DNA of 39,874 bases from Nitrospirales bacterium (GTDB taxonomy: Bacteria; Nitrospirota; Nitrospiria; Nitrospirales; UBA8639). The notes beneath the pieces are model-generated. The model saw only the letters and a program-made list of their open reading frames with translations, had not been told where the DNA came from and ran no database searches. Position 1 is the first letter of the stretch, and each line of letters starts with the position of its first letter. The stretch covers positions 1-39,874 of the forward strand of contig JAJDBS010000053.1 in assembly GCA_029261235.1 (NCBI GenBank), in the 5' to 3' direction. Made by a program: the position numbers and the translations under genes. This document shows, in pieces, positions 34,579-39,874 of the stretch.

Positions 34579-35007
34579 GTGAGAGAAGAGCTTTCATGTA
34601 AAATTTGTGAGAGGTCCTGGCCTCCTTCGAACTATTATATCGGTGATCTTGGTCTGACTCACGCATATTTATTCGATGACCAGTTCTTTTCAGGTTGGAC
34701 GGTCCTGATTCTCAAAGACCATCAAACGGAACTGTTCGAATTGACTCAAGAAGCCCGTGGCAAGCTGATTGAGGAAATCAGTCGGGTAGGGGAAGCGTTA
34801 ACGAAAATTTTTGAAGTCAGAAAGATTAATTCAGAGCTCTTGGGTAATCAAGTTTCGCATATGCATTGGCATATCATTCCACGCTTGAAATCCGATCCCG
34901 ATCCTTTGAAGCCAGCGTGGTGCGTATCCCATGAACCTGTTCAGCTAACTGCTGGTCTGCTGGAAGAGCGTCTCTCTCTGATTCGAGGTGCACTAGGAAT
35001 TTCCTGA
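34579..35007 (+). CDS. HIT-family hydrolase
   Basis: 142 aa. The histidine triad is HMHWHIIPR (the HxHxHxx motif) with the supporting SELLGNQVSHMH helix, and the N-terminal CKICERSW (a zinc pair C..C) is common in HIT proteins. The family splits nucleotide phosphoramidates or dinucleotide polyphosphates, releasing AMP. GTG 34579 is the only start in this frame downstream of an in-frame TGA (about 34552). No operon partner is clear. Confidence 0.88.
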   Translation: MREELSCKICERSWPPSNYYIGDLGLTHAYLFDDQFFSGWTVLILKDHQTELFELTQEARGKLIEEISRVGEALTKIFEVRKINSELLGNQVSHMHWHIIPRLKSDPDPLKPAWCVSHEPVQLTAGLLEERLSLIRGALGIS

Positions 35008-35101
35008 AATCGTACCATCTATTCTCTCGGTCCCATAGATGTTTCAAAAGGAGGCCGGACCTCATTGCGAGGATTCCCGACCTCTTCTTGGTCATGCAGG
35101 C

Positions 35102-35551
35102 TTAATCGTGGTGGTCATCTTTGCTATGCTTGTTTTTCTTATGGCCTTTACTTTTTCCATGTTTTTCTTTGTACTCCTTCCGTTTCATTTTCCGCTCTTC
35201 CTTAGCTTTTTTGAATTTCTCTAGTTGTTCAGGGGTGAGCTGAGCTTCGACCTGGGACATGGCGTTCTCGCGTACCTCTTTCATTTGATTATGGAGGGCT
35301 TCCATTTTTTCATGCTTGCTTTGAAGGATTGGGAGAATATTGTTTTGTTGTTCTTGCGTGAGGGCAAGTTTTTTGGTCATCCGTTCCATCTTTGATTGCG
35401 GATCATGTTTGTGGCCATGTCCGCCGCCACCGGCCCAGGCGCTTCCTGTCCCGAGAATCAAGGCACTGCCTATGAGGCTAGCTATGCATAGTCGAGATAA
35501 CGATAAGATTGGACTGTCTTTGATGATCTGATCGTTCATGGGATTGCTCAT
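35102..35551 (-). CDS. Exported Spy/CpxP-like LTxxQ protein with lysine-rich tail
   Basis: 149 aa. Signal peptide ends GSAWAGGGGHG, then two LTxxQ motifs, LALTQEQQNNI and AQLTPEQLEKF, of the Spy/CpxP family of periplasmic chaperones. The tail (about 110-149) is a run of lysine and glutamate followed by HHD, and a His-rich region (GGHGHKHD) sits near the mature N-terminus, so it may also bind metal. AAAGGAG lies 6 bases before ATG 35551. Converges with the HIT gene. Likely shields misfolded or metal-stressed proteins; inferred. Confidence 0.75.
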   Translation of the reverse strand: MSNPMNDQIIKDSPILSLSRLCIASLIGSALILGTGSAWAGGGGHGHKHDPQSKMERMTKKLALTQEQQNNILPILQSKHEKMEALHNQMKEVRENAMSQVEAQLTPEQLEKFKKAKEERKMKRKEYKEKHGKSKGHKKNKHSKDDHHD

Positions 35552-35766
35552 TCTCTTCTCCTTTGATTCGAAAATTGTGAATAGAGTAAATTGAAGTATT
35601 GATTATTATAGCAGACGTGGGGAATCCACTTGTGGCGAAGAGATGGAGAAGGCGACGTTCCGATACCTATTGAAGATATTCTCGAACAGTGTTTGGGAGG
35701 AGTAGGTAAAAAACGAGGATGTGTTGAGATAAGCCTCAGGAATAATTAAAAGTATGGTGCAAGAAA

Positions 35767-36213
35767 TTAGAGATTCCCGCGGCATTCTGCACTGAGGCAT
35801 TTGCAGGGTAGTGTGCCATTGTGGTGCGAAGGGTAACAGTCGACCGTCAGTTCGGTTCCAGCTTCGATGGGATGGAGGGCATAGAACTCGGCATGTTCGC
35901 CAATAATCCTCATAAAGGTATTGGGAGAACAGGAGTGGTTGATGAATCGAAATCCTGATGTTTCTTTTGCCGCATCAATGGCGAGTATGTGGTTAATTTC
36001 TACGATCGCAATCCATTGTTGTCTCTCAGCTCGTCTCCGGCCTTCGCGTTGAGTAATGCGTTCTCCAACGAATTCACCTATTTTTTGTCTTTTTCGTAAG
36101 GGAACTTTTGTGAACAGTCCCCGGCCTTCAATGTGACTGGGCTTGACCGTCATGGGCACAGGCCATTGGCGACGGACCGCACGTTTCGTCTTGTGTGTGG
36201 ATTCTTTGGTCAT
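35767..36213 (-). CDS. SET-domain lysine methyltransferase-like protein
   Basis: 148 aa. SET motifs: HIEGRGLFTKVPLRKRQKIGEFVGE (N-terminal), FINHSCSPNTFMR (the NHSC SAM/pseudoknot core) and ELTVDCYPSH, then a cysteine end, CKCLSAECRGNL, that resembles post-SET zinc Cys. It starts 6 bp after the O-methyltransferase stop, with no ribosome site between them, so it is probably read by coupling. Its companions are a methyltransferase and a 143-aa protein. The target lysine protein is unknown. Confidence 0.85.
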   Translation of the reverse strand: MTKESTHKTKRAVRRQWPVPMTVKPSHIEGRGLFTKVPLRKRQKIGEFVGERITQREGRRRAERQQWIAIVEINHILAIDAAKETSGFRFINHSCSPNTFMRIIGEHAEFYALHPIEAGTELTVDCYPSHHNGTLPCKCLSAECRGNL

Positions 36214-36219
36214 TGAATG

Positions 36220-37233
36220 TTATTTGATGCCAATGACCATGGAATCAGGCCCAATAAGATGCTCTACTCGGATGTCACGAAATCCAGCTTCCTTTAACCA
36301 TGCGGTACAGTCAGCGCCGGTATAATCAAATCCTCCCGGTGTTTCGAGCAACATGTTGAGGCTCATCAGTAAGCCAAACGCATTCTCCCGTCGTTGATCA
36401 TCAATCAAGGATTCGAAAATAATGAATGCGCCTTCTTGGGGTAGGGCATCATATGCTTTGGCAATGAGAAGTTTTTTCTGTTCCAGATTCCAGTCGTGAA
36501 GGATATGCCCCATTGATAAGACATCAGCTTTGGGGAGCGGATCGTTGAAGAAATTTCCTGGGATAAATTGCAAGCGATCGCTGAGTTCAAACGACTGAAC
36601 GTATTCTTCAAAAATCGGGCCTGTGGGTGGGAGATCAAATCCTCCTCCTGTAATATGAGGATGAGCTGAGGCTACCTGAGCGATCAGGCCTCCTTGTGCT
36701 GAGCCGATGTCGACAAACGTGTGGTATTGCTTCCAAGGGAATTGTTGGGCAATCGCCATGCTGGCTCCCATGCTGACGCCTGTCATGGCCTGGAGAAAGC
36801 TTTTGAGTTTCACGGGATCGGCGTAGAGCGTCCCGAAAAAATCTCCTCCTTCCTTGGCTTCATTCTGAGGGAGACCGGTTTTGAGGCCCTCCGTCAAGGA
36901 TCCCCAATATCGATACAGCCGGTCATTCGCCATTTCTAAAAATCCACCGATGTACGAGGGTTTTGCTTTGTCTAAAAACATGTTGGTATCAGCCGTATTC
37001 GTATACAGCCCATTCTTATGTTCGAGCATCCCCAATGCCACAAGAGCATCAAAGAAATCACGTGCGCTGCGTGCATGTAACCCTAAGCGTGCTTGTAGAG
37101 TGGAGGCATCCATTGGTTCTTGTGCGAGTTCAGTAAACACGGCCAATTCCACAGCACTGAGTAGGGTCTTCGAGCCCCAAAAGGCCATGCCCAGTTGCAT
37201 AATGTTTCCTGGGGAGACTGAGTCGTTGTTCAT
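36220..37233 (-). CDS. O-methyltransferase (hydroxyneurosporene/ASMT-like)
   Basis: 337 aa. An N-terminal winged-helix dimerisation domain ([45 protein letters not shown]) is followed by a SAM domain with [18 protein letters not shown] (motif I), GFDLPP, and [20 protein letters not shown]. This is the bacterial small-molecule O-methyltransferase (methyltransferase family 2) pattern, as in carotenoid and antibiotic tailoring. Good ribosome site GGAG 7 bases before the ATG. It lies between a 143-aa hypothetical gene and the SET gene, forming an apparent operon. Substrate cannot be called. Confidence 0.88.
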   Translation of the reverse strand: MNNDSVSPGNIMQLGMAFWGSKTLLSAVELAVFTELAQEPMDASTLQARLGLHARSARDFFDALVALGMLEHKNGLYTNTADTNMFLDKAKPSYIGGFLEMANDRLYRYWGSLTEGLKTGLPQNEAKEGGDFFGTLYADPVKLKSFLQAMTGVSMGASMAIAQQFPWKQYHTFVDIGSAQGGLIAQVASAHPHITGGGFDLPPTGPIFEEYVQSFELSDRLQFIPGNFFNDPLPKADVLSMGHILHDWNLEQKKLLIAKAYDALPQEGAFIIFESLIDDQRRENAFGLLMSLNMLLETPGGFDYTGADCTAWLKEAGFRDIRVEHLIGPDSMVIGIK

Positions 37234-37277
37234 TGCGATTCTCCAATGAGTGAGGAGGATAAGGAAATTACGACTTG

Positions 37278-37709
37278 TTAGTCGCCGCCTGCAAAGGCGT
37301 CTTCTTCATACTCAGGGATGACTTCTTCGGTCTCGATGCCTAAGCCTCCCTGAAAAGATTCTCGAATAGCGAGAATGTGCTGCAGTGTAGGTGTGCCTTC
37401 AATCTCTTTGGCAAACTGTTCGAGAAAACGGTTGGACGCATCCAATCCATGTTGAAAATATTGAGCCAGCGGCCCTTCCGTGACTTGTTGCCAGGTGATA
37501 TAGATCAAATACTCTTGATACCATCGAGATTGAGGAAGTTTCTCGCCAAATCCTTGAAGTACGTCGAATGCTGCTGTGGCTTTTGGACCTTGTATCGTCG
37601 AGAAGATCTCCTCGGATTCTAGAATGTCGTCTTCAAAATCTCCCAGTTCTCCCTGTTCTTCAGCTTGTTGGAGGGCTTGATGTGCTGCGATGGCTGGATC
37701 AAAATTCAT
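37278..37709 (-). CDS. Hypothetical acidic protein, first gene of the methyltransferase operon
   Basis: 143 aa, markedly acidic ([19 protein letters not shown] near the start and [13 protein letters not shown] at the end) with a mostly helical middle. I do not recognise a family. AAGGAA 9 bases before the ATG is an adequate ribosome site. The O-methyltransferase starts 44 bp downstream. It may be a partner or a substrate of one of the two methyltransferases, but nothing in it shows that. Confidence 0.6.
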   Translation of the reverse strand: MNFDPAIAAHQALQQAEEQGELGDFEDDILESEEIFSTIQGPKATAAFDVLQGFGEKLPQSRWYQEYLIYITWQQVTEGPLAQYFQHGLDASNRFLEQFAKEIEGTPTLQHILAIRESFQGGLGIETEEVIPEYEEDAFAGGD

Positions 37710-37917
37710 GGAGTCAGTTCCTTCTCAATAATAAACGATGTTCACGCTATTCCCTGAGAGACATTGCAGCATGAAGTGTATCAGAAATGTAGTCGACATG
37801 ACGAAGAGCAAGCCTTTAGAGAATTGTGCGTTGTCTTTTGCTATCTCCAAGAAAGCATGGTTTCATGTGCTTTGGTATGCTGTTATATCATGAATATCGA
37901 AGCCCATACATACCTCT

Positions 37918-38910
37918 ATGTTGAGTAACCAAACTTCCCACCCGTCAATGGGATGGCCCCAGTTCTGTGATTCGCGCATTGAGTGGTTGACCCTTCTTGC
38001 TGAGACAGTGGAGCAAGGTTTTATGCGGCGGGACACTGACCATCCGGCATTTTGTGGTTGCATCGATTGGCATTCCAGTGTTCATGGTGCTTATGCGCTC
38101 TTGGCGGCAGCACGACTGACTGGGCAACGCCGCTGGATTGAAAGCGTCGATGCCGCTCTTGCCACTGAGTATCTCAATGCGGAACTCACGTCCCTTAGAC
38201 AAGGGAAGCTTGATCATGAAATGCCCTATGGATATTCTTGGTTTTTGCAGTTGGCTAGAGAACGAGAACAGGGGTCGGGGAAAAAAGATTTACGACCTTT
38301 GGCAACAGAAATAGCAACACGCTTGGAGCATTGGATGTTTTCTCTTCCAGCTGGAGAAGTAATTCGTCATTGCCAGCAGAGAGAATACGGCAATTTCTCA
38401 TGGGCGTTACTGAATCTGTGGAATTGGAGCCAATGGACATCTAACCAAAGCGTACTTGATGAACTTCTCGAGTTTACGCGGATGTGGGTGGTTTTACTTG
38501 ATCAGAGGTTGCCCCCCTCATATGACCATGTGACGGATGAGTTTTTTGCGGCTTCTCTTCAACGGACTAGAGTCATCCTTTCTATTCTTCCATCTGAGGA
38601 AGCACAAACTTGGCTTGCCTCATTTTATCGAGAGGGATGTAGTCTTGAGCCACTGATTCAGATGTCCACAGCACATTCGGCAGGACTGAACTTTAGCCGT
38701 GCGTGGGGATACTGGACGCTCTTTGCTTGCACGGGCAATGAAACCTATCGAAAGCGATATGTCGATCATATTGTAGCTCATATGAATCTTCCTGAATACT
38801 GGTGCGACGACTATCGCAATCACGCACATTGGGTACCCCAATTCGGTATCTATGCGATTGCGTTGAGTATGGATGGGAAGGGGCCGGAAACGGAAGCCAC
38901 TCTTCCCTGA
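37918..38910 (+). CDS. DUF2891-family protein
   Basis: 330 aa. The motif HPAFCGCIDWHSSVHGAYAL is the DUF2891 signature, and the rest follows that family: a helical alpha/alpha-barrel-like chain with DHEMPYGYSWFL, NFSWALLNLWNW and AHSAGLNFSRAWGYW. The repeated W/H residues resemble glycoside-processing barrels, but no catalytic role is established. ATG 37918 has only a weak ribosome site. Divergent from the methyltransferase operon. The CTTC microsatellite begins 32 bp after its stop. Confidence 0.8.
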   Translation: MLSNQTSHPSMGWPQFCDSRIEWLTLLAETVEQGFMRRDTDHPAFCGCIDWHSSVHGAYALLAAARLTGQRRWIESVDAALATEYLNAELTSLRQGKLDHEMPYGYSWFLQLAREREQGSGKKDLRPLATEIATRLEHWMFSLPAGEVIRHCQQREYGNFSWALLNLWNWSQWTSNQSVLDELLEFTRMWVVLLDQRLPPSYDHVTDEFFAASLQRTRVILSILPSEEAQTWLASFYREGCSLEPLIQMSTAHSAGLNFSRAWGYWTLFACTGNETYRKRYVDHIVAHMNLPEYWCDDYRNHAHWVPQFGIYAIALSMDGKGPETEATLP

Positions 38911-38942
38911 TTGGTATCACTTCTGTATTCCTTCGTTCCTTG

Positions 38943-38997
38943 CTTCCTTCCTTCCTTCCTTCCTTCCTTCCTTCCTTCCTTCCTTCCTTCCTTCCTT
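38943..38997. repeat. CTTC tetranucleotide microsatellite
   Basis: A 55-bp uninterrupted run of CTTC (almost 14 copies), with a few diverged copies just to the left. It lies between the DUF2891 stop (38910) and the citrate synthase stop (39115), on no gene. Such tracts slip in replication, and their unit count differs between cells, so it may vary in length. Confidence 0.95.
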
Positions 38998-39114
38998 GGT
39001 ATTCACAACCCCATTCATCGCGTAATTTTCTTTTTTGGTATTGCCGGGCCGAACCCCGGCAACACTGAATATGCATTTAACCCAATCATTAAAAGATTCA
39101 AGACTCCCAACTTC

Positions 39115-39874
39115 TCACTTTTTACTCCTCACTTCATTTCTGTCCTCTATCGGTTGATAGGGGAGATGATGGGGACCATCATATATCTGGTCAGGGCGAA
39201 AAAGATGATTGTCTTGATACTGCTCAAAACAATGGGCTAGCCAACCTGCTACCCTGGCCATGGCAAACATCGGCGTAAAAAGATCTGTTTCGATGCCCAT
39301 GCGGTGGTAAATGATACCTGAATAAAAATCGACATTAGGTCGAATGCCTTTTGGCCCCATGCGGGCTTCCATGAATTTCTCTACGGCTCTGGCCAAGGTG
39401 TAGAGGGATTGAGTATCACAAGAACTATCGAGTTGTTGAGCAAAAGCCTGCATGATAATGGCACGGGGATCTTTCACTTTATAGATCCGATGGCCAAACC
39501 CCATAATTCTTTCTTTACTCGATAATTTGTTATCGAGATACATGGGAAGACGATCCTCTGACTTGATCTCTTCTAACATATGAATCACAGCTTCATTTGC
39601 GCCACCATGGAGTGAGCCTTTCAAGGTACCAATGGCCGATGAGATCACGGTGTAAGGATCGGCGAGGGTTGAGGCAGTTACCATGCCGCTGAATGTCGAT
39701 GCGTTCATGGTGTGCTCGGCATGTAAGATTAAACAGACATCAAATATTTTGGCCCAAATGGGATTTGGAATTTGGTCTGTGAGCATGTAGAGGAAATTTT
39801 CTGCGAAGGAGAGATCATCCCGGGGTTGGATTGATTCATCTCCTCGTCGTAACCGAGCAAAGGCGGCAACAATT
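39115..39874 (-). CDS. gltA: Citrate synthase, 3' portion (runs off the window)
   Basis: The frame is open to the window edge; the reverse strand at the end reads a plausible earlier part (IVAAFARLRRGDESIQPRDD). Active-site regions of type I citrate synthase are here: ILHAEHTMNAS, LKGSLHGGANEAV (first catalytic His), GFGHRIYKVKDPR (second His, substrate Arg) and RPNVDFYSGI (Asp base). It condenses acetyl-CoA with oxaloacetate in the TCA cycle. About 250 residues are seen; about 120-180 N-terminal residues lie outside. Confidence 0.92.
   Translation of the reverse strand, partial: IVAAFARLRRGDESIQPRDDLSFAENFLYMLTDQIPNPIWAKIFDVCLILHAEHTMNASTFSGMVTASTLADPYTVISSAIGTLKGSLHGGANEAVIHMLEEIKSEDRLPMYLDNKLSSKERIMGFGHRIYKVKDPRAIIMQAFAQQLDSSCDTQSLYTLARAVEKFMEARMGPKGIRPNVDFYSGIIYHRMGIETDLFTPMFAMARVAGWLAHCFEQYQDNHLFRPDQIYDGPHHLPYQPIEDRNEVRSKK

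Noticed and set aside
38693..39076. Long minus-strand frame with repeated KEGR residues
   Set aside because: It is the CTTC microsatellite read in frame; no ribosome site and it overlaps the DUF2891 gene.
1..39874. CRISPR arrays, tRNA or rRNA genes, phage genes
   Set aside because: No regularly spaced repeats, cloverleaf cores or phage structural proteins were seen.

Overview
The window looks like chromosomal DNA from a Gram-negative, aerobic, c-type-cytochrome-rich bacterium. The mix of exported haem and copper enzymes, a sigma-54 two-component system, Crp/Fnr and WYL regulators and a type I citrate synthase would fit the Nitrospirota (a Nitrospira-like nitrifier). That assignment is inference from gene content; there is no rRNA gene here, and I saw no tRNA gene.

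Layout. 1-4.6 kb: an atypical short-chain dehydrogenase, a GFA/CENP-V zinc protein, a small transposase-like remnant and a PAS-GAF hybrid histidine kinase. 4.6-6.9 kb: a minus-strand three-gene operon (phosphocholine-type cytidylyltransferase, SAM methyltransferase, CDP-alcohol phosphatidyltransferase) that looks like a polar-lipid head-group pathway. 6.9-7.9 kb: non-coding DNA with two 105-bp inverted-repeat elements around a ~460-bp repeat that recurs at 11.0-11.46 kb. 7.9-11.7 kb: SET protein, Crp/Fnr regulator, CsbD protein and a small exported protein. 11.7-17.6 kb: a block of exported redox proteins (HbpS-like, cytochrome c, CHRD, Cu/Zn SOD, Tat beta-carbonic anhydrase, di-haem peroxidase, SOD-like lipoprotein, and a small DWEDE-motif protein). 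17.6-22.1 kb: a sigma-54 response regulator and hybrid kinase. 22.1-30 kb: a cytochrome P460 remnant, VOC protein, WYL regulator, MOSC protein, exported truncated haemoglobin, lipoprotein, a thioredoxin-like/MarR divergent pair and a glutamate/aspartate symporter. 30.3-32.5 kb: a decayed duplicate of the cytochrome c/CHRD locus abutting a TIR + DUF2130 gene pair. 32.6-39.9 kb: Tat intradiol dioxygenase, a TVP38 gene broken by an amber codon, HIT, Spy-like, a hypothetical/O-methyltransferase/SET operon, DUF2891, a CTTC microsatellite and the 3' part of citrate synthase.

The most coherent new system is at 17.15-22.06 kb. The sensor kinase and the sigma-54 activator overlap by 11 bp. Just past the activator's stop codon lie two adjacent 18-bp imperfect palindromes, and about 100 bp further on is a consensus -24/-12 sigma-54 promoter. 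That promoter drives a tiny exported protein with repeated DWEDE motifs, followed by a nested hairpin. Sensor, activator, enhancer, promoter, target and terminator all lie within 5 kb.

Second-tier candidates are the TIR/DUF2130 pair (possible defence cassette), the head-group operon and the ~460-bp repeat with covarying hairpins. The window also shows much gene decay: a P460 remnant, a partial duplication, an amber-interrupted gene and a transposase remnant.
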